Below, piece by piece: positions 17,948 through 26,869 of a stretch of 64,000 bases of DNA (positions are counted from its first letter, which is position 1; the number at the start of each line of letters is the position of its first letter). Below the pieces are notes generated by a model. That model was not told the origin of the DNA. It searched no databases and saw nothing but the letters and a program-made list of their open reading frames with translations. Position numbers and translations under genes: made by a program. Location: the NCBI RefSeq assembly GCF_016008875.1, contig NZ_JADTQG010000009.1, forward strand, positions 62,001 through 126,000, read 5' to 3'. Origin of the DNA: Ectopseudomonas mendocina. GTDB taxonomy: Bacteria; Pseudomonadota; Gammaproteobacteria; Pseudomonadales; Pseudomonadaceae.

Positions 17948-18858
17948 GCGTTAGCGAGCGCCCCGGTGCGCCTTTGGTCAGCGTCATTGTGCCTTGCTAC
18001 AACTACGCGTCCTATGTGGGCGATGCACTGCGCAGTATCCTCGAGCAGGATTATCAGTCCATCGAGCTGATCGTGATCGATGACGGATCAACTGATGACA
18101 GTGCGCGCTGTATCGAGGATGCGCTGCGCGACTGGCGCAGTTACCCGGGGGTACGTCGCGTGGAATTCATCCGTCAGTCCAATCAAGGGGTCAGCGCCGC
18201 GCTGAACAAAGGGCTGGAATTGGCGCAGGGTGAATTCGTCGCCACGTTCGATGCGGACGATGTCATGGTGCCCGGTCGTATCGCGCTGCAAGCCCATTAC
18301 CTGATGAAACATCCGGAAGTCGGGTGCCTTGGCGGTCGTGCGCAGCGTATCGATCAGCATGGTGCGATACTGCCGAAGAAAAACAAGGCTCGTGAGGTCC
18401 GGAGCTATGATTTCTCCCAGGCGCTGGCTCAGGCCTTGGTGGTAGGCGGAAATCTGGTGATGTATCGGCGCGATGCTATGCTCGCGGCCGGCATGTATGA
18501 CCCTTCGTTGCGAGTGCAGGATTTTCAGATGACTCTGAAAATCGCCCATGCAGGTTACCGTATCGATGTCATACCCGACACCGTGACCCTGTATCGCAAG
18601 CACGAAGGAGGTTTGTCGCGTAATTATCTTGCCGAGTACCGTTACGGTATGCAGTTGCTTGATCTATTCCGCGATCATCCGGCTTACGAGTCCGGAAAGG
18701 CGCGCTTGCTCACCAAGATACTCGGTCCAGCCGTAACCCAGGACAAACGGTTCGCGTGGAGACTTTTCGCGCAGATCCCCCTGCGGCAGTGGGATCGTCA
18801 GCTGTTCAAGCGCTTTCGGCACCTACTGTTGAAACCGCGAGCCAGGCAAGCGTGCTGA
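17944..18858 (+). CDS. Glycosyltransferase family 2, WapR/MigA-like
   Basis: A 304-residue inverting GT-A enzyme with PLVSVIVPCYNY, the nucleotide-binding IVIDDGSTDDS and the metal-binding FDADD (DXD-type). It is homologous over its whole length to the GT2 at 28914, including DPSLRVQDFQMTLKIAHAGY and a C-terminal FAQIPLRQWDR segment. P. aeruginosa has two competing core rhamnosyltransferases of this type (WapR and MigA), so a rhamnosyl donor is a reasonable guess. The ATG 17944 overlaps the upstream TGA; a second ATG at 17935 would add three residues. Confidence 0.85.
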   Translation: MSVSERPGAPLVSVIVPCYNYASYVGDALRSILEQDYQSIELIVIDDGSTDDSARCIEDALRDWRSYPGVRRVEFIRQSNQGVSAALNKGLELAQGEFVATFDADDVMVPGRIALQAHYLMKHPEVGCLGGRAQRIDQHGAILPKKNKAREVRSYDFSQALAQALVVGGNLVMYRRDAMLAAGMYDPSLRVQDFQMTLKIAHAGYRIDVIPDTVTLYRKHEGGLSRNYLAEYRYGMQLLDLFRDHPAYESGKARLLTKILGPAVTQDKRFAWRLFAQIPLRQWDRQLFKRFRHLLLKPRARQAC

Positions 18859-18957
18859 GCTGCCATCAGTGTGCAGCGCAGCCGTCACCTGGCGATCAAG
18901 CGATCATTAATTCGAGCTACCGGCCGGGTGTTGCAAAGCAGTACCCGGAGCCTATGG

Positions 18958-20040
18958 ATGGATGACATGGAGCACATGCTCGATAGCGATACGACGCCTG
19001 TTGGCAAACGCAAGTATTTGATTCTGGATGGCATAGGCGGCGTGCCACTGGGCCGCGAGTTGTACGAGGCCTTTCTCGGCGCTGGTGTGTCAGCAGTCCA
19101 CTGGGATGCTTTGCAGCAGAAGCCGCGCCGCTGGTATGGCGTGGCATCGGCACTTTACAAGGCGAGAAACAAAGCCCGCGAACGGGACGGCTTCACTCAT
19201 TTGCCGCGTCTGTCGCTGCAACCGCTGCGCAAGCTCATCGAGGAAGAGGCGCCGACGCACGTGTTGGTGATCGGCTTCCTGTACAAGCACTACGACGTGG
19301 ATCAGGTGGCAAGCATGGTGCGTGGCGCCGGGGCGCGCTTCATGCTCTACGATACCGACAGTTGCAACCTGTATTCCAAACGCCGGGAGTTTCTCTACTT
19401 CATCGGGCAGGAGCTGCCACGTTACGACCAGCTGTTCTCCTTCTCTGCGGTGACGACGCGTTTCTTTCGTGAAACCTTGGGGCTCGAGGCTCTGCACTTG
19501 CCGTTCGGTGCCGTGGTCCTGCCTCAGCATCAGGCTGAGCCAGAGCATGATGTGCTGTTCGTTGGTAGCGCCGATTTGCGCAGGGTGTTCCTGCTGGAAA
19601 ATATCCGCGAACACCTGACGGTGCGCGGCAATCGCTGGCGTCGTAACCGGGCACTGATGTCTTCGGCGCTGCAACAGCGCGTCGACGATAGAACCGTATG
19701 GGGTGAGGAGTTGCGGCAGTTGCTACAGACTTCTCGAATGGTGCTCAACATCACCCGCTCGGATTTTTATGGCGCCGAAACAGGCGTCAATCTAAGGATT
19801 TTCGAAGCGCTATCGGCAGGCTGTTTCCTGATGACCGACTACTGTGAGGAAATCGCCGAGCTGTTCACGCCTGGAGAGGAAATCGAGATATTTCGCTCAA
19901 GAACCGAGCTGAGGGACAAGGTTCGTCATTATCTGGCCAACCCCGAAGAGCGTGAGCGTATCGCACGTAAGGGGCAGGCGCGCTTTCTTGCAGAACACAC
20001 CTGGACGCATCGCGTGGCGCGTATTCTGGCCTGTTCCTGA
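18958..20040 (+). CDS. CgeB-like glycosyltransferase
   Basis: A 360-residue protein resembling spore-maturation CgeB-type glycosyltransferases. Its C-terminal third carries the family pattern ETGVNLRIFEALSAGCFLMT followed by YCEEIAELFTPGEEIEIF and a helix with NPEERERIARKGQ. The N-terminal half has GVPLGRELYEAFLGAGVSAV. Start chosen at ATG 18958 because GGAG lies seven bases upstream; a GTG at 18871 in frame would add 29 residues without a ribosome site. Donor and acceptor are unknown. It sits between two GT2 genes and is probably an outer-core or O-chain transferase. Confidence 0.7.
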   Translation: MDDMEHMLDSDTTPVGKRKYLILDGIGGVPLGRELYEAFLGAGVSAVHWDALQQKPRRWYGVASALYKARNKARERDGFTHLPRLSLQPLRKLIEEEAPTHVLVIGFLYKHYDVDQVASMVRGAGARFMLYDTDSCNLYSKRREFLYFIGQELPRYDQLFSFSAVTTRFFRETLGLEALHLPFGAVVLPQHQAEPEHDVLFVGSADLRRVFLLENIREHLTVRGNRWRRNRALMSSALQQRVDDRTVWGEELRQLLQTSRMVLNITRSDFYGAETGVNLRIFEALSAGCFLMTDYCEEIAELFTPGEEIEIFRSRTELRDKVRHYLANPEERERIARKGQARFLAEHTWTHRVARILACS

Positions 20041-20071
20041 TGGCGATCTTTTTTACGTTTCGAGATATCGC

Positions 20072-20863
20072 ATGAATGATTTCCTTGCATCGTCACCCGT
20101 ATGGTTTGACGTAGTGATACTCAGCTTCGCCAAGGACGACGCCTTGCGCCAAGTTACCGAACACTGCCTGGACTCTCTGGTCGCTTCGGAAGATTCCGAG
20201 CGGATTCGCTTCCGTATCTGGGTGCTCGAGTCGAATGCACAAGCGCCTATTTATACGCAGCCGGGCGTGGTCACGCTCTATCCCAAAGGCGTTTTCAACT
20301 ACCACGCCTATATGAACATCGGCATTCGCGAAGGACAGGCGCCCTTCGTGGCCATTTGCAACAACGATCTGTCCTTCCATCCCGGCTGGGCTTCAGAGCT
20401 GCTGCGTGTGTTCGAACAAGATCCGAGCGTCAGCAGTGCCAGCCCGGCTTGCTCCCTGCATCATCCGGCCAAGGGGTTCCCGCTCGACAGCGGTGTCTAT
20501 CCAGGCTACGGCGTGCTGCGGGAAATTTCCGGGTGGTGCCTGGTATTTCGCCGATCCATTCTGGACGTCATCGGCGCGCTGGATGAGCGGTTTTTCTTCT
20601 GGTACGCCGATAACGACTACGCCTTGACGCTGCAGGCAAATGGATTGCGGCACGTGCTGGTCACCTCTTCGGTCGTCGATCATCTCGATAGCCGCACGTT
20701 GAGTACTCACACCTCGGCTCGCCAGTGGCTGATGACCAAACGAGCCAAGTACATATTCGAGGAAAAATGGCTCGGCCGTAGCCGGGGTTACCTGCTGCGT
20801 AAAAAGCTCAAGCTGTACCTCAAGTTTCCACTCTATTACCTGGGGCTGAAGAAAGTTAAATGA
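20072..20863 (+). CDS. Glycosyltransferase family 2 (rhamnosyltransferase-like)
   Basis: A 263-residue GT-A protein. It starts MNDFLASSPVWFDVVILSF; the N-terminal fold is followed by a metal-site-like CNNDLSFHPGW, and by SGWCLVFRRSILDVIGALDE and FFFWYADNDYALTLQANG, which are typical of rhamnosyl- and related GT2 transferases. The basic C-terminus (RKKLKLYLKFPLYYLGLKKVK-like) suggests membrane association. ATG 20072 is taken as the start, and GAGAT upstream is a weak ribosome site. Substrate unknown. Confidence 0.8.
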   Translation: MNDFLASSPVWFDVVILSFAKDDALRQVTEHCLDSLVASEDSERIRFRIWVLESNAQAPIYTQPGVVTLYPKGVFNYHAYMNIGIREGQAPFVAICNNDLSFHPGWASELLRVFEQDPSVSSASPACSLHHPAKGFPLDSGVYPGYGVLREISGWCLVFRRSILDVIGALDERFFFWYADNDYALTLQANGLRHVLVTSSVVDHLDSRTLSTHTSARQWLMTKRAKYIFEEKWLGRSRGYLLRKKLKLYLKFPLYYLGLKKVK

Positions 20864-20888
20864 ACGGTGGTTTTTCGGGACGCGTCGC

Positions 20889-21749
20889 GTGATTTCCGTT
20901 GTGATTTGCAGCGCCCAACCCGCACGGTTGCAGGCGGTGGCTCGCAATATCGAGGCCACGATCGGTGTCGAACACGAGCTGATCGCCATGGACAACAGTA
21001 TCGAGGGGCGAGGTATTTGTGCGGTCTACAACGAGGGGGCGTCGAGGGCGAGCTTCCCCTTCGTGTGTTTCGTGCATGAGGATGTCGAGTTCCTCAGCCC
21101 GGATTGGGGCGCGCGTGCGCTAGCTCATTTCTCAGGCGACGCAGAGCTTGCCCTCATCGGGCTGGCGGGAAGCCGCTACAAGGCGGCAACTCCCTCTGGT
21201 TGGCACAGCGGTGATGAAGACGATCTTTGCATCAACATACTGCACGGTTCATCGAGAGCAGATGCCAGCGCGGCTTTCGCCAAGCCTGCCGACAGCGGTT
21301 CGAGCCAATGCGTTCCTGTCGTGGCGCTGGACGGCGTCTGGCTGTTCGCGCGCCGTTCGGTATGGGCTCAAACGCGCTTCGATGAGCGAGTGACGGGTTT
21401 TCATTTCTACGACGTTGACTTCAGCCTGCGCGTGGCCCGGGCCGGCAAGGTCGCAGTCGTGTTCGATATTGATCTTTTGCACTTTTCAATGGGCAGCTTT
21501 GGCGAGGCCTGGGCTCGCCAGGCGCTTGCCTACGCTGATGCTGCGCCGCTGGAGTTGCCTTTTTCCAGCGCGCGGCCGTTGGCCAAGGGGCAGCAGCGGC
21601 GTAAGGAGGCGCTAGCGGTGCGCTACTGGCTGCGCTTGTTGAGAAGAGCGCACCTTCCGCTGGCATTGCGCGTTCGCTGGCTTAAGGCCGTGGGAATTCA
21701 GCGCTATCCGGCTCAATGGCGGGTGGCGTTGAAGTTTCTGCTGCGTTGA
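20889..21749 (+). CDS. Glycosyltransferase-like family 2 protein (PF13712 type)
   Basis: A 286-residue protein starting (V)ISVVICSAQPARLQAV, with YNEGASRASFPFVCFVHEDVEF, a pattern of the small 'glycosyltransferase like family' in which HEDVEF supplies the acidic metal site. Later FDERVTGFHFYDVDFSLR matches the catalytic region of GT2 relatives. Start is GTG 20889 with a weak CGGGA upstream. Its last 68 bases overlap the 3' end of the opposing gene at 21682. Substrate unknown. Confidence 0.75.
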   Translation: MISVVICSAQPARLQAVARNIEATIGVEHELIAMDNSIEGRGICAVYNEGASRASFPFVCFVHEDVEFLSPDWGARALAHFSGDAELALIGLAGSRYKAATPSGWHSGDEDDLCINILHGSSRADASAAFAKPADSGSSQCVPVVALDGVWLFARRSVWAQTRFDERVTGFHFYDVDFSLRVARAGKVAVVFDIDLLHFSMGSFGEAWARQALAYADAAPLELPFSSARPLAKGQQRRKEALAVRYWLRLLRRAHLPLALRVRWLKAVGIQRYPAQWRVALKFLLR

Positions 21750-22971
21750 TGATTTCGCGGTAGCGAAAAAACGAGGCGCCCAGCAGATAATCGGCGATCG
21801 GTCGGGTGTCGATTGGAGATTCAATCAGCGCTGCCAGCTCCGCGGCAGTCCGGAAACTGGGGACTCCATCTGCGGTGAGGTTGAGGCTCTGTGCCCGATA
21901 CAGTGCACAGGGGACGTCGAACAGCATCGTTTCGAACAGGCTGGTGGTATTGAAGCCGACGACTAGGTCGTAGCGTCCGGCGCTTAGCGTATCGGCAAGG
22001 GTAGGGCTGTCATCGAGCGTTGCGCTGGCCGGCAGAGCAGCCAGCAATGCTGCATTGCTGGCGAGCAGCGGATGCAGGCGCACGGTCAGCGGATAGCATG
22101 GCTGCAGTGCGGCCAGTAAATGGAGAAGTTCGATGCTGTCCTTCACGTAGCGTTTGCCTGGCAGCACGCAAAGGAGGTTCTTCTGCGCGTGTGCGGGCCG
22201 CGGTGAAACATGGGCCGGCTCAGGCGGGTTAATGTAACCGGCAACCTGCATGTCGAAATCGGGGGATCGGCCTGTTTCGCGGTAAAACGCCTCGATCTCC
22301 GTGCGGCAGAACTCGCTCCAGACCAACAAAGTATCGGCGGTGACGTTTTCGTAGTTGATGATGTCGATCGGTTGTTCGCCGCGATAACGATGATAAAGCC
22401 CATGCTGCAGCGAGTAGGTCGGCAGGCCATGATGCCGGCAGGCGGCGACCAGAAAACACTCGGGAATGTTGGCGCTGTTGTAGCTCACCAGGGAGGTGAT
22501 TTGCTGGGGTATCTGCAGTGTGTCGATGGCTTTGAAATGTTTGATGGTGTGGCACAAGACGCTGAATACGTAGAGCCGTTGTAGCCAGGGCAACGGGCAG
22601 CGCCGTGTTATCTTCCAGGCTGCGTACATGGCACGCCAGTCCAGCGATTTGTCGGCGTCCTGCTTGATGGCAGGCATGAAGCTGATATTGCGCTCGAGCT
22701 GCTTGCCCAGGCTCATGGCCAAGGCGCTCTGGTCATCGCGGTCGCAGTGCCAGATGTACGCGTGGCCCTTCAACTGCTCGTGGTTGCTGTAACGCGGCGT
22801 CATGCGTATCAGCTTGATTGCGCTGCGAATGCGCTTGCGTGTAGAGCGATTGTCGAACAGCAGGTGTGCCAGCAGCGCGGCTGCTGGATTGCATAGGTTG
22901 TGGCCGGCATAAGTAGCGAGCCTTAGGCTCTCTTTTGTTTTGGCGTAGAGGCTATACATGAATCGATCCAT
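21682..22971 (-). CDS. Putative capsule/polysaccharide glycosyltransferase (GT-B, CDP-glycerol transferase-like)
   Basis: A 429-residue protein on the opposite strand to its neighbours. Features resembling capsule-type transferases are SYNSANIPECFLVAACRHHG, LPTYSLQHGLYHRY and LLVWSEFCRTEIEAFY, followed by a C-terminal domain with VLPGKRYVKDSIELLHLLA and VGFNTTSLFETMLFDVPC. The QHG and late Ser/Thr-rich loop suggest a GT-B transferase acting on a sugar phosphate or sialic-acid-like donor, but I cannot name the substrate. The last roughly 22 residues are encoded antisense to the C-terminus of the gene at 20889, so the natural end may have been lost. It is divergent from the kinase at 23034. Confidence 0.65.
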   Translation of the reverse strand: MDRFMYSLYAKTKESLRLATYAGHNLCNPAAALLAHLLFDNRSTRKRIRSAIKLIRMTPRYSNHEQLKGHAYIWHCDRDDQSALAMSLGKQLERNISFMPAIKQDADKSLDWRAMYAAWKITRRCPLPWLQRLYVFSVLCHTIKHFKAIDTLQIPQQITSLVSYNSANIPECFLVAACRHHGLPTYSLQHGLYHRYRGEQPIDIINYENVTADTLLVWSEFCRTEIEAFYRETGRSPDFDMQVAGYINPPEPAHVSPRPAHAQKNLLCVLPGKRYVKDSIELLHLLAALQPCYPLTVRLHPLLASNAALLAALPASATLDDSPTLADTLSAGRYDLVVGFNTTSLFETMLFDVPCALYRAQSLNLTADGVPSFRTAAELAALIESPIDTRPIADYLLGASFFRYREIINAAETSTPPAIEPDSAEFPRP

Positions 22972-23033
22972 GGGGCAGCAAGAGGCTGCACGCGAAGCAC
23001 CCGACGCCGCCAGACTTCACTGGGAGGCTTTAG

Positions 23034-23768
23034 GTGAGTAAAACCATAGTCTTTCAAAAGGAGCTGCTCGGGCGCAAACAGATCGGGGCGTTGTTGCCGG
23101 TCTTCGCTCAGTTAGACGATTTTGCGCCGGGGCGAGCGGTCGCCAGGATTACGCGGGAAGACGACGTCCTGTTCGTCAAACGCTATCGCCGCTCGATGAA
23201 ACCCTGGTGGAAGCGAATATTGCGTCGGGCCTACCGATCTCCTCTACGCGATGAGGCGATGGTGCTGGCAAGGCTGCATACACTGGGATTTGCAGCCCCA
23301 GAGCCACTACTGTACACGGAAACCCGGCATCCGCGCTGTCACGAAAGCCTGCTGCTTACGCGGTTTTTGCCGGGCGTACCACTGGCGACATTGACGGGGT
23401 CGCAATTGTTGCGAGGCGCTTGCCAGTCGCTGAGCCTGCTTGGCCAATTGCACGGTCACGGCATCGCCCATGGCGACTGTAACCCCTATAACTTCTTGGT
23501 CGCCGACGAAACTTGTCTGCTGGATTTCGAGCGTGCAGATGATTTCAGCGAAGAAGCAGGCGTCGAAGATCTGAAGAAGATTCTCCTTCGCTTGCGCGAT
23601 CTGGGGCTGAGTGATCCCGAACTTCAAGATGTGGTCGCATGCTATGCCTCTGCAATTAGGTCGCCGAGGTTCGACGCACGGGCTGTGCTGAATGAGCTGC
23701 ATGGTATGAGCGTGGCCTGCAAACCGACACGCTGGCGTCCGCCGCAGGAGTTGCAGAGTTCGCCATGA
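23034..23768 (+). CDS. LPS kinase, Kdo/WaaP family
   Basis: A 244-residue kinase-fold protein. It has the lysine in VLFVKRYRRS, the catalytic loop HGDCNPYNFL (H146, D148) and the metal-site Asp in TCLLDFERADDF, so all key residues are present. The GTG start at 23034 is preceded by GGGAGG at six bases. It lies 116 bases upstream of msbA, which has its own predicted promoter. Because WaaP, WapP and WapQ are already encoded upstream, this is probably an outer-core or accessory sugar kinase. Acceptor unknown. Confidence 0.8.
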   Translation: MSKTIVFQKELLGRKQIGALLPVFAQLDDFAPGRAVARITREDDVLFVKRYRRSMKPWWKRILRRAYRSPLRDEAMVLARLHTLGFAAPEPLLYTETRHPRCHESLLLTRFLPGVPLATLTGSQLLRGACQSLSLLGQLHGHGIAHGDCNPYNFLVADETCLLDFERADDFSEEAGVEDLKKILLRLRDLGLSDPELQDVVACYASAIRSPRFDARAVLNELHGMSVACKPTRWRPPQELQSSP

Positions 23769-23827
23769 CGCCATCCTGAGCTGTGCGCCAATGCAGGCGC
23801 ACAAATGCGAAGGTATTTCGCCTGCAT

Positions 23828-23855
23828 TTGGTTGCGTGTTGCCTGATGGTACAAT
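23828..23855 (+). promoter_or_regulatory. Predicted sigma-70 promoter of msbA
   Basis: TTGGTT (23828-23833), 16 bases, then TACAAT (23850-23855) with an extended TG one base upstream (TGGTACAAT). The msbA start codon is 29 bases after the -10 box. This implies msbA is not wholly dependent on the upstream LPS operon. Confidence 0.5.
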
Positions 23856-23884
23856 CGCGCGCTTAATCACAGAGCCAGCATCTT

Positions 23885-25705
23885 ATGCCTGATTCAAGCG
23901 CCAAACCGTCTTCCCTCTCCAGCTTCAAGTTGTACATGCGGCTGTTGAGCTACATGAGGCGTTACTGGTTCATGTTCGGCGTCAGCATGATCGGTTACAT
24001 CATTTTCGCCTCGACTCAGCCGATGCTCGCCGGCCTGCTCAAATACTTCGTCGACGGGCTCGCCAGCCCCGAGGCCGGTATGGTCGAATTGCCGCTGCTG
24101 GGCAGCATGCAGTTGCTCTACGGCGTACCGCTGGCGCTGCTGCTGATCACCTTCTGGCAGGGCATCGGCTCCTTTCTTGGCGGCTATTATCTGGCTCGGG
24201 TATCGCTGGGGTTGGTACAGGATCTGCGCATCGCGCTTTTCAACAACCTGTTGACACTGCCCAACCGCTATTTCGACAACCACTCCACGGGCTACCTGAT
24301 TTCCCGCATCACCTACAATGTCGGTTCGGTCACCGGCGCGGCGACGGACGCCTTGAAGGTCATGGTGCGCGAAGGCCTGACGGTGGTTTTCCTGTTCGGT
24401 TATCTGCTGTGGATGAACTGGAAACTGACCATGGTGATGGTGGCGATCCTGCCGCTCATTGCACTGATGGTTAAGAGCGCGAGCAAGAAATTCCGTAGCC
24501 AGAGCCGCAAGATCCAGAGCGCCATGGGCGAATTGACCCATGTGTCTTCCGAGACCATCCAGAACTACCGCGTGGTGCGCAGCTTCGGCGGCGAGCGCTA
24601 TGAGCGCGAACGCTTCCACGAAGCGAGTGAAGACAGCACCCGCAAGCAGCTGCGCATGACCCGTACCAGTGCGATCTACACACCCAGCCTGCAACTGGTG
24701 AACTACGCCGCCATGGCGTTTCTGATGTTCCTGGTGCTGTTCCTGCGCGGCGACGCCAGTGTCGGTGATCTGGTGGCGTATATCACCGCCGCAGGGCTTC
24801 TGCCCAAGCCGATTCGCCAGCTTTCGGAGGTCAGTTCGACCATCCAGAAAGGGCTTGCCGGCGCCGAAAGCATCTTCGAACAACTGGACGAGGCGCCCGA
24901 GCCGGATCAGGGCACGGTCGAGAAAGAGCGGGTCAGTGGAGCTCTCGATGTCAAACATCTGAGCTTCGTCTACCCGGGCACTGAAAAAACTGTCCTGCAG
25001 GACATCAGTTTTAGCGTGGAACCGGGGCAGATGGTGGCGTTGGTCGGTCGTTCAGGTAGCGGCAAGTCGACTCTGGCCAATCTGATTCCGCGTTTCTACC
25101 AGCATGATCAGGGTCAGATTCTGCTCGATGGCACGCCGATAGAAGACTATCGCGTCGAGAACCTGAGAAAACATATCGCCCTGGTCACGCAGCAGGTTTC
25201 CCTATTCAACGACTCCGTGTTGAACAATATCGCCTACGGCGATCTCAGGCACCTGCCTCGCGAGGCGGTCGAGCAGGCCGCCGAAGCCGCTTATGCCCGC
25301 GAATTCATTGATCTGCTGCCCCAGGGCTTCGAAACCCGGGTAGGTGAGAACGGCGTCATGCTGTCGGGCGGCCAGCGTCAGCGTCTGGCGATTGCCCGGG
25401 CGTTGCTCAAAAGCGCGCCTGTGCTGATTCTCGATGAAGCAACCTCGGCCCTGGATACCGAGTCCGAGCGCTATATCCAGGCGGCGCTGGATAGGGTCAT
25501 GGAGGGTCGCACGACGCTGGTCATTGCGCATCGATTGTCGACCATCGAGAAAGCCGATCTGATCCTGGTCATGGATCAGGGACGTATCGTCGAGCGCGGT
25601 ACCCACGATTCACTGCTTGCGCAGAACGGTTACTACGCCCGCCTTCATGCCTTGGGCCTCGAGGAAAAGGATGAACCGCAAGTGCAGGAGCAGTCCGAGC
25701 CCTGA
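23885..25705 (+). CDS. msbA: Lipid A-core flippase, ABC exporter
   Basis: Half-size ABC exporter that flips core-lipid A across the inner membrane as a homodimer. The 606 residues hold six N-terminal membrane segments (for example FMFGVSMIGYIIFA and GVPLALLLITFWQGIG) and a C-terminal nucleotide-binding domain with Walker A GRSGSGKST (K394), the Q-loop VTQQVSLF, signature LSGGQRQR, Walker B VLILDEATSALD and the switch His in IAHRLSTIE. Length and all motifs are normal. It is embedded in the glycosyltransferase block. Confidence 0.97.
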   Translation: MPDSSAKPSSLSSFKLYMRLLSYMRRYWFMFGVSMIGYIIFASTQPMLAGLLKYFVDGLASPEAGMVELPLLGSMQLLYGVPLALLLITFWQGIGSFLGGYYLARVSLGLVQDLRIALFNNLLTLPNRYFDNHSTGYLISRITYNVGSVTGAATDALKVMVREGLTVVFLFGYLLWMNWKLTMVMVAILPLIALMVKSASKKFRSQSRKIQSAMGELTHVSSETIQNYRVVRSFGGERYERERFHEASEDSTRKQLRMTRTSAIYTPSLQLVNYAAMAFLMFLVLFLRGDASVGDLVAYITAAGLLPKPIRQLSEVSSTIQKGLAGAESIFEQLDEAPEPDQGTVEKERVSGALDVKHLSFVYPGTEKTVLQDISFSVEPGQMVALVGRSGSGKSTLANLIPRFYQHDQGQILLDGTPIEDYRVENLRKHIALVTQQVSLFNDSVLNNIAYGDLRHLPREAVEQAAEAAYAREFIDLLPQGFETRVGENGVMLSGGQRQRLAIARALLKSAPVLILDEATSALDTESERYIQAALDRVMEGRTTLVIAHRLSTIEKADLILVMDQGRIVERGTHDSLLAQNGYYARLHALGLEEKDEPQVQEQSEP

Positions 25706-25816
25706 CTGAAAGGGCGGACGTCGAGGCGACAACGACACGGCGTTCCGAATGAGCGGATGTGCTCAAAAGTTTGCAGTACTTGGTCACGGACGATATTGGA
25801 TTATGCGGGAGTTTTG

Positions 25817-26869
25817 ATGGGCGAGGTTTTAACGCACGCTGATACCCATCTATCAGTGGTGTCGGCTGATTGTCGGATCGCATTGGTGCCTTCCATGGGC
25901 CTGGGCGATGGATGCGTCTATCTGGTACTGGCTGCCAACCTGGCGCGCGCTGGTTATCGGGTGACAGTGCTTAGCAATCACTTTGGCGCCCTCAACGACT
26001 GGTTGCCGCTATTCGAGACCCGGCCGCTGCCGTCGCCCGCGGACACATTCGCGGTGCTCGATGGTTTCGATCTGGTCATCTCAGACATGGGTAGCATGCT
26101 GACCCGCTATGCTGAGGCGGCCGAGAAATTGGCCAGGCGTTATGTCTTCGTCGGCACACTCAAAGTCGACTCACGATTCGTGCAAGACCCGGCGGTCGAT
26201 ACCCTGGCGCGACTGCCTGCGGAAAAGGCTCGCCTTCTGGCTCCTCTGGCTGCAGCCGCCGGGCCGCTGCGTTGCCTGCCGGACGATAGCGTCAGTATGG
26301 TCGAGCAGGCGGTCGCCTTCTGCCGTATGCGCTTGGGGCTGAGCGATGCCAGTAGCGATATCGGCCTGCAGACGCCGCCCACGCTCCAGCATCGCCGACA
26401 TGCTCGGCGTGTGATGTTCCACCCGCTTTCGTACAACGTGAAGAAGAACTGGCCCGCATCCAAGTATCTGGCCTTGGCCAGGCGTTTGCGCGCCGCCGGC
26501 TATCAACCGCAGTTCGTGCTGTCGCCCAAGGAGCGAGACGATCATGTGGATGTGTTCGCACCCGAATTCGAGGTCCCCGAGTTTCCAGATGCCAGAGCGT
26601 TGGCCGCGCACTTGTACGAGTCGGGTTATGTGATTGGTAACGATTCGGGGGTTGGCCATTTGGCTTCGGCGTTGGGCGTGCCGGTTCTGACGCTTTATCG
26701 CAAGCGACGAGATGGTTTTTGCTGGCGACCGGGCTGGGGCACAGGCCAAGTCGTGCGGCCGGCTTTGTCGCTGAGTTTCATGCGTGATCGATGGGCGATG
26801 TTCATGAGTGTCAATCGCGTGGCCAGAGGCTTCCGCGTACTGAGTCGAAAGGTCGGAGGGGACCGGTAA
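25817..26869 (+). CDS. Heptosyltransferase-like glycosyltransferase, GT9
   Basis: A 350-residue GT-B protein of the heptosyltransferase superfamily. It starts MGEVLTHADTHLSVV, has the N-terminal loop LVPSMGLGDGCVYLVLAANLA and the C-terminal donor-site motif VIGNDSGVGHLASALGVPVL, like WaaC and WaaF. The start ATG 25817 has GGGAG five bases upstream, which is better than the in-frame upstream start at 25757. Its stop overlaps the next start as TAATG. A third GT9 in the locus beyond WaaC and WaaF suggests an additional heptose or related sugar in the core. Donor unknown. Confidence 0.8.
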   Translation: MGEVLTHADTHLSVVSADCRIALVPSMGLGDGCVYLVLAANLARAGYRVTVLSNHFGALNDWLPLFETRPLPSPADTFAVLDGFDLVISDMGSMLTRYAEAAEKLARRYVFVGTLKVDSRFVQDPAVDTLARLPAEKARLLAPLAAAAGPLRCLPDDSVSMVEQAVAFCRMRLGLSDASSDIGLQTPPTLQHRRHARRVMFHPLSYNVKKNWPASKYLALARRLRAAGYQPQFVLSPKERDDHVDVFAPEFEVPEFPDARALAAHLYESGYVIGNDSGVGHLASALGVPVLTLYRKRRDGFCWRPGWGTGQVVRPALSLSFMRDRWAMFMSVNRVARGFRVLSRKVGGDR

